Made by a program: the position numbers and the translations under genes
Source of the DNA: Sphingomonadaceae bacterium
GTDB lineage: Bacteria; Pseudomonadota; Alphaproteobacteria; Sphingomonadales; Sphingomonadaceae
Assembly (NCBI GenBank): GCA_025356175.1
Contig: JANXUP010000178.1
Span: 1 to 53,708 of the forward strand
Direction of reading: 5' to 3'
DNA: 53,708 bases
Notes under the pieces: model-generated
What the model was told of the DNA's origin: nothing
Databases searched by the model: none
What the model saw: the letters and a program-made list of their open reading frames with translations, nothing else
Part shown: one piece after another, positions 10,592-19,032 of the stretch
Numbering within the stretch: the stretch's first letter is position 1
Layout: each line of letters opens with the position of its first letter

Positions 10592-11530
10592 CTAAGTTGC
10601 GTGGTTCACCCTGCCCGCAACAGTCCAAGTGATTTCCTGAACATTGTCGCCTTTCAAGGGCCGGTCAGTGTGACGGATAATCCCAATCTCCCAAAGGTGG
10701 CTGGTCATATGTTCGTCATCACCGAAAATGTCCTGATACTTGGCATGGCCATAAATGAAGAGACGGCCCGCGCCCGAAAAAATCGAGTCGATTTCCGCCA
10801 AAGTGAGACGGGTCTGTTGGCTCCAGATTTCTTGGCCCGGCCCGACAATAGACCTCACCGAATCGGGAGCAAAGTTGGTCTGTATTTTCTCAAGTTGCAA
10901 AGTGTTTACCCCCCAAAATGGGGTTTCGATAAAGACAAGATTCCGGGTTGGTGTACCGCCAAAGTTTTTCCAAATAATTCGGATTTCGATGAAAGTCGTT
11001 TCGTCTACAACAATGAATTTCCAAGTGATTCCTGTTGGAGAGAACCAGGGGCGCAAAGCCATCGTAGAATTGCGATCATTGCGATCTGCAATCTCATTGG
11101 CCATCAGCATGGCTTCAGTTGCCTTGCCGGTGTCTTCGACGGCCTCGCGAGTAAGGACAATTTGCTTGTAGAGGAAGGCGGTGCCGACCGCAGTTATGAG
11201 GACCGACGCAAACGACGCGACGACCATCCAAAACGCCCAAAGCGCGCTGGCCTCTTGGGCCGCGAGATCGCGTATCTCATGGTCTTGGCCGGTGGCGGGC
11301 TTTGGGTTTGCTATGGCGCGTTCAACCGGGCCGGGAAGGCCCGAAATATCTGGCAGACTTTGGGATGGGCCAGCGTAGTCGCCATTTCCGGCTTGGTCGC
11401 TAGCTACTGCCTGATATTGCTTATGGTCGGGGCTGTATAGCGAACCATAATAGGCCCCGGTCCCGAGCGCGACAAATAGGGCAGTTAATCCCGCAATTGC
11501 AGCGAGGATGCTCCGATAACCTCTAAGCAT
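10592..11530 (-). CDS. Hypothetical membrane protein with TM segments
   Basis: Hydrophobic segments SILAAIAGLTALFVALGTGAYYG and LWAFWMVVASFASVLITAVGTAFLY, then a soluble C-terminal region. Confidence 0.65.
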   Translation of the reverse strand: MLRGYRSILAAIAGLTALFVALGTGAYYGSLYSPDHKQYQAVASDQAGNGDYAGPSQSLPDISGLPGPVERAIANPKPATGQDHEIRDLAAQEASALWAFWMVVASFASVLITAVGTAFLYKQIVLTREAVEDTGKATEAMLMANEIADRNDRNSTMALRPWFSPTGITWKFIVVDETTFIEIRIIWKNFGGTPTRNLVFIETPFWGVNTLQLEKIQTNFAPDSVRSIVGPGQEIWSQQTRLTLAEIDSIFSGAGRLFIYGHAKYQDIFGDDEHMTSHLWEIGIIRHTDRPLKGDNVQEITWTVAGRVNHAT

Positions 11531-11724
11531 TGCAGCAAGAACGCAGCCGTGAAGCCGCCCCGGCTGATCTTGTTGTTGAGGTTGCGCTCGTTCTCCGACA
11601 CGCCGATTCCCGCAAGCTTTTCAGCCAGTTCCGCATAGGTGATGCCCCGCCGTTTCAGCTCCGCTTTTAGCAGGTTCTTTGCGCGAGTCTCGAACTCGAC
11701 TGTTGCTGCGTCGGCCTTGGCCAT
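11485..11724 (-). CDS. DUF6471-like small HTH-like protein
   Basis: AKNLLKAELKRRGITYAELAEKLAGIGVSENERNLNNKISRGGFTAAFLLQCLEVIG. Confidence 0.75.
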   Translation of the reverse strand: MAKADAATVEFETRAKNLLKAELKRRGITYAELAEKLAGIGVSENERNLNNKISRGGFTAAFLLQCLEVIGASSLQLRD

Positions 11725-11739
11725 GGGGGTCACCTCAAA

Positions 11740-11828
11740 ATATCATCAATTCCGATGATATACACCATTGACTTTGCCGATGTAAACCATCATATCTTGT
11801 GCATAACACCACTGGATATGATGATATG
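11740..11828. promoter_or_regulatory. Cluster of ATGATAT-type inverted repeats between the DUF6471-like and transposase genes
   Basis: ATATCATC-aattcc-GATGATAT (11740-11761); CATCATATC (11788-11796) versus GATATGATG (11815-11823). Confidence 0.5.
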
Positions 11829-12320
11829 GCACAGCACTTTCTCCTTTCCGCCAAGGCTCGCACGATCAGCCTCAAGGCCGTCTATCAAATGGGCGAGGCC
11901 AAGGCTTACGATCTGTTCCGCTCGCTTCGCTGGCCGGAGACGGAAGGCGAGGCGGTTTGCCCTCGTTGCGGCTGCACCGATGCCTATGACATTCCTACCC
12001 GGCGCAAGTTCCAGTGCCGCGCCTGCGGCCACCAATTCAGCGTTACCAGCGGCACGATCTTTGCCGGTCGCAAGCTGGCTTTCACCGATTTGCTGGCTGC
12101 AATCGTGCTGTTCGTGAACGGCGCGAAGGGTGTTTCTGCGCTGCAAATCAGCCGTGACCTCGATTGCCAATATAAGACCGCTTACGTGCTGTGCCACAAG
12201 CTGCGCGAGGCTATGGCGCTTGAGGACAAGGGCCAGACGCTGGAGGGCGAAGTCGAAGTGGACGGGGCCTATTTCGGTGGCCACATGCGCCCTGCCAATA
12301 ATCGCGAGAACCCGAAGGAC
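11826..12320 (+). pseudogene. IS1595-family transposase, 3'-truncated
   Basis: Zn-ribbon CPRCGCTDAYDIPTRRKFQCRACGHQFSVTSGTIF and EVEVDGAYFGGHMRPANNRENPKD, then homology stops. Confidence 0.85.
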
Positions 12321-12485
12321 AGCATTTATCGACTCGACCCTCATCGGGCGGCGACGGTACGGGAAATTTTCCGGCTTGCGACCAGCGGCATGGGCAAGCA
12401 CTTAATCGCTTCGACGCTTAACCAGCGGCAAGTAGCGACTTGGGTGCACGGCAACCGCCGGGCAAACGGCTGGCAGCCATCCTAT
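12321..12485 (+). pseudogene. Fragment of large serine recombinase (recombinase domain), fused in frame to the transposase fragment
   Basis: YRLDPHRAATVREIFRLATSGMGKHLIASTLNQRQVATWVHGNRRANGWQPSY. Confidence 0.7.
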
Positions 12486-12845
12486 AAAGCCGCGTTCCAA
12501 ATCGGCTACCATAGCCAGTACCGTCACCAGCAAGGACCCGGTAGCATCCCTAGTAGAGAAGGCTGGTTCGAGCACCGTCAGGGTTGCGCCCTTGGATTGA
12601 AGGTCGTGTACGATGTTCAGCACGTCGCGGGTGCTGCGCCCAAGCCGATCCAGCTTGACCACGACCAACTCATCACCCTCGCGAAGGAATTCTAGCAGCA
12701 AGGCCAGTTCTTCACGTCCTTCTCTCGTACCCGCGCTGGCCTTCTCAGCACGCACGATGGTGCAGCCAGCTTCCTTAAGGCGTACCTGTTGAAGCGCGTG
12801 GTCTTGGTCGGCTGACGAAACCCGAGCGTAACCGTATTTGGCCAT
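12402..12845 (-). pseudogene. Serine resolvase/invertase, C-terminally replaced; native sequence about 12490-12845
   Basis: MAKYGYARVSSADQDHALQ…VVVKLDRLGRSTRDVLNIV…LAMVADLER, then unrelated residues; HTH missing. Confidence 0.85.
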
Positions 12846-12860
12846 GCGTATTGCCTCCCC

Positions 12861-12940
12861 CGTAACAGATAGGTGGACCAGCGCTTTCCACCGTAACATA
12901 TATGGGTATTATACCCTTAAGTTACAAGTAGGCTGTAACA
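12861..12940. promoter_or_regulatory. Candidate resolvase res-like site
   Basis: Repeated GTAAC/GTTAC motifs and perfect gggtattataccc dyad (12904-12916) upstream of the resolvase. Confidence 0.4.
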
Positions 12941-12989
12941 TCAACTTGTATCGCAGGGGCACACCGTAAAGGTACTGACCACGACAATC

Positions 12990-13343
12990 GTGGCGTGTTT
13001 CCTGCTGACAAACTATTCCTTGGATCCGGGTTCACCGACCTGTATTGGGCTGAATTGCCCGGCAGCCATTTCTAGTACGGTGTCGGAACAGGAGGGGGCT
13101 GGCGCCATGCTGCAATTGGTCGGTTTTATCGCAACTCTGATGCTCTTCGTGAAGGGGCTAGAACTCCAAGCTACTGGCCGGACTAAGGAGGCTGCTCATC
13201 GCGCGAATTTTTACGTGGCCGCAGCTATCGCGATACTCGGTGCGGTGCTTTTCTCTTACGCTCTCGTGGTGGCAGGTAACGAGGCAACTGCTAACATGGA
13301 ACGGATCCAGAGCAGCTTCGCTCCCCCCACGAGGCCGTGGTAA
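12990..13343 (+). CDS. Small hypothetical membrane protein; true start may be internal (ATG near 13107)
   Basis: Two hydrophobic segments GFIATLMLFVKGLEL and FYVAAAIAILGAVLFSYALVVAG. Confidence 0.45.
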   Translation: MACFLLTNYSLDPGSPTCIGLNCPAAISSTVSEQEGAGAMLQLVGFIATLMLFVKGLELQATGRTKEAAHRANFYVAAAIAILGAVLFSYALVVAGNEATANMERIQSSFAPPTRPW

Positions 13344-13370
13344 GACGCGCTATGGAGCACTCTTGTTTCA

Positions 13371-14627
13371 TCAGGTGGGCTGGTCGGCATCAATACCGCC
13401 CGGCAGGAGCGGGAAGCGGGAGTGCAGACTGTAAACCGTACCATCCCGGTCACGCGCACGGTTGGGTGCACGTATGATCACGTCCAGCGACTCCAACTGT
13501 CCTGCCTCATGAGTCGTTATCATTGCAAGCCGCCCTTTACCGACGCGGATATGTCGGAACTGGCAGAGGTGGTTGATGACCTCTTTACGTCGTTCGTAGG
13601 TGGTGATCACGCATGAAACCAAGGCTGCTAGTTCACCGAAACTGCTATTTCCAACCAGCAGATGCTGTCGCCTGTTAGGCCAAGTGGACCTTAGTATGCG
13701 ATTCATCCGACGGGCCGCGTCGTCGGCCAATACGCGCAGTCGTTGCCGGGTGTCACCAGATGCCGAATCGCGGACTGCGCGGGACACATTTTTCAGGTAC
13801 CGGACCTCGGCTCTGATTCGGTCACCACCACGGGAATAGAACACCGCGTTAGTGGTGTCGGTAGCAAGTAGCGGAACGGTTACCGTGCGGTATCCGTCCT
13901 CATCGCCCGCCCTCACGCTGTTAAACTCAGTCTGACTGCCGCCCTGCACACCAGTATAAAAATCAGTGACCTGTAGGACAGGTTCGTCAGCGCAGAAGTC
14001 ACTGTAAATCTCGATCTGCCTGACGCTAACCAAGTTGAACTGCCCGTGACCGTCCCTTTGCGCATGGCCGGGGATTGCGCCGAACAGTGCCAAGCTGACC
14101 AACGCGACAGCCCCGTCTAGAATGCGGGCCGCATCATCAATCCAATGGTATGGCAGTGCACCGGGGTGCAATAATTCGGCGGGGGTGAAGTAGTTGCCTT
14201 GTCGGTTGGCCCGGCTAGTTGCACAGACCGACGGTGCGACGTGTGTTATGGTGATCTGGGACGCATCAATGTCCGGTCGCAATGCCCGAACCCGAGTCGG
14301 ATTTATGAGCACTGTCGCCGTGACTGCCATGCGTGCGGGCTGCGCCGCAGTCGGCTCGCCGAGGAGCAACTGAACTTCCAATAGCCACCCGTGGTGATCC
14401 GACACATCGCGCAAGCGAAGTCGACCGACGCCGTCATTTGCCCACCTGAAACCTCGGGGCAGCCGCCCCTGAAACGGTGTACGACCGCGCACAAGGTCTG
14501 ACATCACGTCAGCCCTTAACCGGTGACCAGCGAAGGCAAATTCACCCCGACACACGAGTTGAACTCGGTCCACCATGAGGTCACCCGCCTCGACCTGTGT
14601 CGTCGTGCGCCAGTCAGGGAACGCCAA
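13371..14627 (-). CDS. Hypothetical protein of unknown family, 418 aa
   Basis: Long ORF inside the island; no motif recognised. Confidence 0.6.
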   Translation of the reverse strand: MAFPDWRTTTQVEAGDLMVDRVQLVCRGEFAFAGHRLRADVMSDLVRGRTPFQGRLPRGFRWANDGVGRLRLRDVSDHHGWLLEVQLLLGEPTAAQPARMAVTATVLINPTRVRALRPDIDASQITITHVAPSVCATSRANRQGNYFTPAELLHPGALPYHWIDDAARILDGAVALVSLALFGAIPGHAQRDGHGQFNLVSVRQIEIYSDFCADEPVLQVTDFYTGVQGGSQTEFNSVRAGDEDGYRTVTVPLLATDTTNAVFYSRGGDRIRAEVRYLKNVSRAVRDSASGDTRQRLRVLADDAARRMNRILRSTWPNRRQHLLVGNSSFGELAALVSCVITTYERRKEVINHLCQFRHIRVGKGRLAMITTHEAGQLESLDVIIRAPNRARDRDGTVYSLHSRFPLLPGGIDADQPT

Positions 14628-14745
14628 CCCAATCCTCCCGCTAATCGTCAGCAGCGATTCACCAAATTTCTGCGAAGGTCTATAGAGAGGGCAAGGCTGC
14701 CCCTATGAAACCCTCACAAATGTTGGTGCAATGGGCTTCAACTTG

Positions 14746-15383
14746 AGCAGGTTGTGTCCGCCCGCTGCGGCAATTTCGAGCGCACGTTTGGCGCTTTCCT
14801 GGCCCTTCACCTGCTTGAGGTCGGGTCCAAAGCCCGGCTCCTGCGCCACGCCCGGTGCCGGTTCGGCAAGCTGCTGCGTGCCCTTGAGATGATTAAGCAA
14901 GCTGACCAGATTGGGCGCGGCGAGGATCGGGATGCCGCTGGCCCAGCGCGCCTCGGTTCCTTGCGCGGCGGGGCAGATCAGGCCTTTGTCCTGCCCGCTG
15001 GCATGGAGCGCGGCGAGCAACACGCCGGGGCTGGCGATGATCCGCCCGTCGAGTGACAGTTCGCCCACCGCGATAAAGTCTTGCAGTTGCTCGGAATCGG
15101 TGACCCCCATCGCGGCGAGCAAGGCCAGTGCGATCGGCAAATCGTAGTGCGAACCTTCCTTGGGCAGATCGGCCGGCGACAAGTTGATCGTGATCCGCTT
15201 GGGCGGCAGCGATAGCCCCATCGCGGCGAGCGCGGAGTGAACCCGTTCCTGGCTTTCCTTGACCGCCTTGTCGGGCAGGCCGACCACGTTGAAGCGCGGC
15301 AGGCCGGGCGCGATCTGGCACTGCACTTCGACGCCGCGCGCCTCCAGCCCCAAATAGGCGACGGTCTGAACCAGCGCGACCAA
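14746..15383 (-). pseudogene. comM: 5' half of comM/YifB, interrupted after GGHNLL
   Basis: MVALVQTVAYLGLEARGVEVQCQIAPGLPRFNVVGLPDKAVKESQERV…QESAKRALEIAAAGGHNLL; ORF reads on to a stop at 14703. Confidence 0.92.
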
Positions 15384-15539
15384 GTAGTGCCCCCCGTGTT
15401 ACTGCGTAATACTTGGGTGATGGCGGAGCATCGCCAGCCTGTCGAGCCAATTGGACCGCAATGGCGGCACTTATGCGAAAGACCATCTTAACCTTTGGCG
15501 TTGGCGACCCGGTAAGGGGCCAGGGCCGAAGAGCGATGC

Positions 15540-16253
15540 ATGCGCCGCATTGCCGCCCTTGCCATTGCCCTTCTCGCCCTGACCGGCGCGCCGCTTGCCG
15601 CGCAAGTGGTAACCGTGACCGAGACGGTCGAGGTGACTTATGAAGTCGTGGGCGACGATGCAGTGGCCGACGAGGGCGCGGTTGCGGAGGGCGGATCGGC
15701 GCGCTTCGTTGCCGCCGCCCCGGCGCAGATGCCCCGCGGCGTGGCCAGCTTCGGGCCGTTCCGGGTGCTCGATCCCACGCGCGCAGCCTTGGTTGCCGCG
15801 ACTGACGAGGCCAGCCCGGCTGCGTTCCAGGCGATGCTGCGGGCCTATCCCGGCATTTCGCTGATCGAGATGATCGAATGCCCCGGCACTTATGACGACC
15901 GCGCCAACCTGCAGGTCGGGCGGATGATCCACGCGCGCGGGATTGCCACCCACGTGCCGCCGGGCGGATCGGTGCGGTCGGGCGCGGTCGAGCTGTTCCT
16001 TGCCGGCAAGACCCGCGTGGCCGATCCGGGTGCCGAATTCGCGGTCCACTCATGGGCCGACGAAGACGGGCGCGAGGCCAAGGACTATGCCGCCGACGCG
16101 CCCGAGAACCGCGCCTACATCGCCTATTACGAAGAGATGGGGATGCCCGAGGGCGAGGCCCGCGCGTTTTATGCCATGACCAATTCGGTCCCGAATGCTT
16201 CGGCCAAATGGTTCGGGGCCGCCGAAATGGGCCACTGGGTGACACTGAACTGA
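15540..16253 (+). CDS. Secreted COG3904-like (ClpP/crotonase-fold-like) periplasmic protein
   Basis: Signal peptide; GGSVRSGAVELFLAGKTRVADPGAEFAVHSWAD. Confidence 0.55.
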   Translation: MRRIAALAIALLALTGAPLAAQVVTVTETVEVTYEVVGDDAVADEGAVAEGGSARFVAAAPAQMPRGVASFGPFRVLDPTRAALVAATDEASPAAFQAMLRAYPGISLIEMIECPGTYDDRANLQVGRMIHARGIATHVPPGGSVRSGAVELFLAGKTRVADPGAEFAVHSWADEDGREAKDYAADAPENRAYIAYYEEMGMPEGEARAFYAMTNSVPNASAKWFGAAEMGHWVTLN

Positions 16254-16358
16254 CTGTGCGGTGCTTGACTCGGCACGGCCTCTCCAGTAACGGCCCGCCT
16301 CTGTAATCGGGCCTCCGCATGGACGGTTCGTAGTCCAACGAATTCCTGAGGTTTTGAA

Positions 16359-16493
16359 ATGAAGCGCACTTTCCAGCCCAGCAACCTTGTTCGCGCTCGC
16401 CGCCATGGTTTTCGCCTGCGTTCGTCGACGGTTGGTGGCCGCAAGGTCCTGCGGGCGCGCCGCGCTCGCGGCCGCACCAAGCTGAGCGCCTGA
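16359..16493 (+). CDS. rpmH: 50S ribosomal protein bL34
   Basis: [44 protein letters not shown]. Confidence 0.97.
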   Translation: MKRTFQPSNLVRARRHGFRLRSSTVGGRKVLRARRARGRTKLSA

Positions 16494-16508
16494 GACTGTC
16501 GCCGGAAA

Positions 16509-16530
16509 GCCAATCGCTTCCGCGATTGGC
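16509..16530. repeat. Perfect 9-bp-stem hairpin with TTCC loop
   Basis: GCCAATCGC-TTCC-GCGATTGGC. Confidence 0.9.
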
Positions 16531-16532
16531 TA

Positions 16533-16616
16533 GCAACACCGGCCCGCTCCCCCTGCCCGACCACCCTCAGGGTACCTTAAATGGGTGGTCCGGCAGGGGG
16601 AGCGGGCCGGTGTTGC
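16533..16616. repeat. Long hairpin, 34-bp stem with one mismatch and 16-nt loop
   Basis: gcaacaccggcccgctccccctgcccgaccaccc … gggtggtccggcagggggagcgggccggtgttgc. Confidence 0.95.
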
Positions 16617-16654
16617 TTTCGGTGCCTGCCGCGATGCGCTAGTCTGGCGAGATC

Positions 16655-17017
16655 ATGGCTAGTTCGATGACCGTCCTGCAAAAACGCGCTGATTTTCTAG
16701 CCGCAAACCGGGGCCTGCGCGTGGCGCGTCCCGGTTTTGTGCTGCTTGTTAACCCGAACACCGCGGATAAGCTGCGCTTCGGCATCACCGTCACCAAGAA
16801 AATCGGCAACGCGGTGGTCCGCAACCGGATGAAGCGCCGGTTCCGTGCCTTGCTGCGTGAACTGCTGTCCGAGCGGGGCCTGTCCGCGCACGATCACGTG
16901 CTGATCGGCCGCGATGGCGGGGTCGAGCGCGATTACGCCAAACTCCGCGAAGAACTCACCGCCGCCCTGACCCGCGCCGCCCAAGGCAAAGGCGATCCGC
17001 CCCGGCGGCGCAAGTGA
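16655..17017 (+). CDS. rnpA: Ribonuclease P protein component
   Basis: FGITVTKKIGNAVVRNRMKRRFR; syntenic after rpmH. Confidence 0.95.
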   Translation: MASSMTVLQKRADFLAANRGLRVARPGFVLLVNPNTADKLRFGITVTKKIGNAVVRNRMKRRFRALLRELLSERGLSAHDHVLIGRDGGVERDYAKLREELTAALTRAAQGKGDPPRRRK

Positions 17018-17223
17018 AACAGCTCCTCATCCTGATCGCGCGCGGGTGGCAATTGGGCCCATCGCGGATCCTGCCGCCGACGTGCCGTTATGCCCCCTCG
17101 TGCTCGCAGTATGCGATTGAGGCGGTTGAGAAGTACGGCGCGATTAAGGGTGGCTGGCTGGCCGCGAAGCGTATAGGGCGCTGCCATCCGTGGGGCGGCC
17201 ATGGCTATGACCCGGTGCCTTGA
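17014..17223 (+). CDS. yidD: Membrane protein insertion efficiency factor
   Basis: PPTCRYAPSCSQYAIEAVEKYGAIKGGWLAAKRIGRCHPWGGHGYDPVP. Confidence 0.96.
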   Translation: MKQLLILIARGWQLGPSRILPPTCRYAPSCSQYAIEAVEKYGAIKGGWLAAKRIGRCHPWGGHGYDPVP

Positions 17224-17274
17224 CAGGCCCCGCATCCGCACCATCTGAGAAGTGAATTTAGGCAGGGGCCCCAA

Positions 17275-19032
17275 GTGGACACGCAGAACATACGCAACAT
17301 GGTCCTTGCCGGGGTGCTCATTGTAGTGATCCTGTTCGGTTGGGATACGGGGGTCCGCTATTTCTACCCGAATGCGAACAAGGCCCCCGTCGCGGCGGCA
17401 AGCAGCGCCGCGCCTGCGCCGCAGGCTTCGGCCAGCGCCAAGCCGACCCGCGAAGGCGGGCTGATCGATGCTGCCGACCAGGCGCTTGAGGCGAAGGACC
17501 TCGCTACCGCGCTCAACCCTGCGACCCGCGTGCCGATCGCTGCACCGGGCCTGTCAGGCTCGATCAACCTGGTCGCCGCGGTGGTCGATGACCTTTTGAC
17601 CAATCGCCACACGGCCTCGGTTGAGAAGAACGCCGGGCCGCAGCGCATTTTTTCGCCCGCAGGAACCCCAGCGCAGCAATATGCGCAATTCGGCTGGGTC
17701 AGCGCCAGCGGCCAGCCCGATCCCAACCTGCCGGGACCGGCTACGCAGTGGACCGTGCCCGCCGGCGCCAAACTCACTCCGCAAAGCCCGATTACGTTGA
17801 GCTGGACCAATGCCACCGGGCAGACCTTCACGCTGAACTATGGGATCGACACCGATTACCTGATCACCGTAACCCAGACGGTCACCAATGCCGGCGCTGC
17901 GCCGTTCATGGCCAAGCCCTATGCCCAGGTCGCGCGTACCGACAAGACCGCCAGCGTCGATATCTGGAACCTCCATTCCGGCCCGTTCGGCACCTTTGAC
18001 GACAAGGTCTCGTTCGGCCCCAACTACAAGGACGTGACCGACGCGACGCAGATCACCAATCCGGGCAAAACCGGATGGATCGGCTTCACCGACATCTACT
18101 GGATGAGCGCGCTGGTTCCCGACAAGAGCGGCGCGACCAGCGATTTCCGCAGCCTCGGCAATGGCCTGTTCCGCGCCGATCTGGTCTATCCGCTGGCCAC
18201 GATCGCTCCGGGACAGAACCAGGCACTGACCACGCGGTTGTTTGCCGGGGCCAAGGAAAGCTCGGTGCTCGACAAGTACGAGGCCGCGGGCATTCCCAAT
18301 TTTGGTCTCGCGATCGACTGGGGCTGGTTCCGCTGGTTCGAGAAGCCGATCTTTGGCCTGCTCAAGATCCTGTTCAGCCTGACCCACAACTTCGGCGTGG
18401 CGATCATCCTGCTCACCCTGGTGGTGCGCGGGCTGATGTTCCCGGTGGCGCAGAAGCAGTTCGCCAGCATGGCGGCGATGAAGGCGATCCAGCCCAAGAT
18501 GAAGGCGATCCAGGATCGCTACAAGGACGACAAGGCCAAACAGCAAGAAGAGGTCATGGCGCTCTACAAGAAGGAAGGGGTCAACCCGCTGGCAGGCTGC
18601 CTGCCGATCTTCCTGCAGATCCCGGTGTTCTTCGCGCTGTACAAGGTGCTGACCCTGGCGGTCGAAATGCGCCACCAGCCGTTCGTGCTGTGGATCAAGG
18701 ACTTGTCCGCGCCCGATCCGCTGCATGTGCTCAACCTGTTCGGCCTGCTCCCGTTTACCCCGCCGGGCTTCCTCGCGATTGGCGTGCTGGCTTTGCTGCT
18801 GGGCGTTTCGATGTACTTCCAATTCAAGCTTAACCCCGCGCAGATGGACCCCGCGCAGCAGCAGGTCTTCGCCTTCATGCCGTGGATCATGATGTTCGTG
18901 ATGGCCCCGTTTGCGGCCGGCCTGCTGATCTACTGGATCACCTCGAACTTCCTGACCATCGCGCAGCAGGCGTACCTCTATTCGCGCCACCCGGCGTTGA
19001 AGGTGCAGGTCACGAAAGCCACCGGTGGTTGA
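17275..19032 (+). CDS. yidC: Membrane protein insertase YidC
   Basis: NIRNMVLAGVLIVVILFGW; KAIQPKMKAIQDRYKDDKAKQQEEVMALYKKEGVNPLAGCLPIFLQIPVFFALYK. Confidence 0.97.
   Translation: MDTQNIRNMVLAGVLIVVILFGWDTGVRYFYPNANKAPVAAASSAAPAPQASASAKPTREGGLIDAADQALEAKDLATALNPATRVPIAAPGLSGSINLVAAVVDDLLTNRHTASVEKNAGPQRIFSPAGTPAQQYAQFGWVSASGQPDPNLPGPATQWTVPAGAKLTPQSPITLSWTNATGQTFTLNYGIDTDYLITVTQTVTNAGAAPFMAKPYAQVARTDKTASVDIWNLHSGPFGTFDDKVSFGPNYKDVTDATQITNPGKTGWIGFTDIYWMSALVPDKSGATSDFRSLGNGLFRADLVYPLATIAPGQNQALTTRLFAGAKESSVLDKYEAAGIPNFGLAIDWGWFRWFEKPIFGLLKILFSLTHNFGVAIILLTLVVRGLMFPVAQKQFASMAAMKAIQPKMKAIQDRYKDDKAKQQEEVMALYKKEGVNPLAGCLPIFLQIPVFFALYKVLTLAVEMRHQPFVLWIKDLSAPDPLHVLNLFGLLPFTPPGFLAIGVLALLLGVSMYFQFKLNPAQMDPAQQQVFAFMPWIMMFVMAPFAAGLLIYWITSNFLTIAQQAYLYSRHPALKVQVTKATGG

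Larger units (their letters stand above)
10498..14745. mobile_element. Mosaic genomic island inserted in comM, boundaries approximate
   Basis: comM homology ends near both coordinates; recombinase and transposase fragments inside. Confidence 0.8.

Noticed and set aside
12402-12490. C-terminal tail of the resolvase ORF (GFIGWLPAVCPAV…)
   Set aside because: Antisense read-through of the large-serine-recombinase fragment, not native resolvase sequence.
11826-12695. Functional 298-aa IS1595 transposase
   Set aside because: Catalytic C-terminal part is replaced after ENPKD by unrelated recombinase sequence and then antisense resolvase sequence.
10498-14745. Classical transposon ends (terminal inverted repeats or target duplication) for the comM island
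   Set aside because: The two boundary sequences do not match each other as inverted repeats by eye, and target sequence is missing rather than duplicated.
14893-16539. 548-aa minus-strand ORF
   Set aside because: Overlaps comM in another frame and runs antisense to the COG3904-like gene and rpmH; Arg/Pro-rich composition typical of shadow ORFs in GC-rich DNA.
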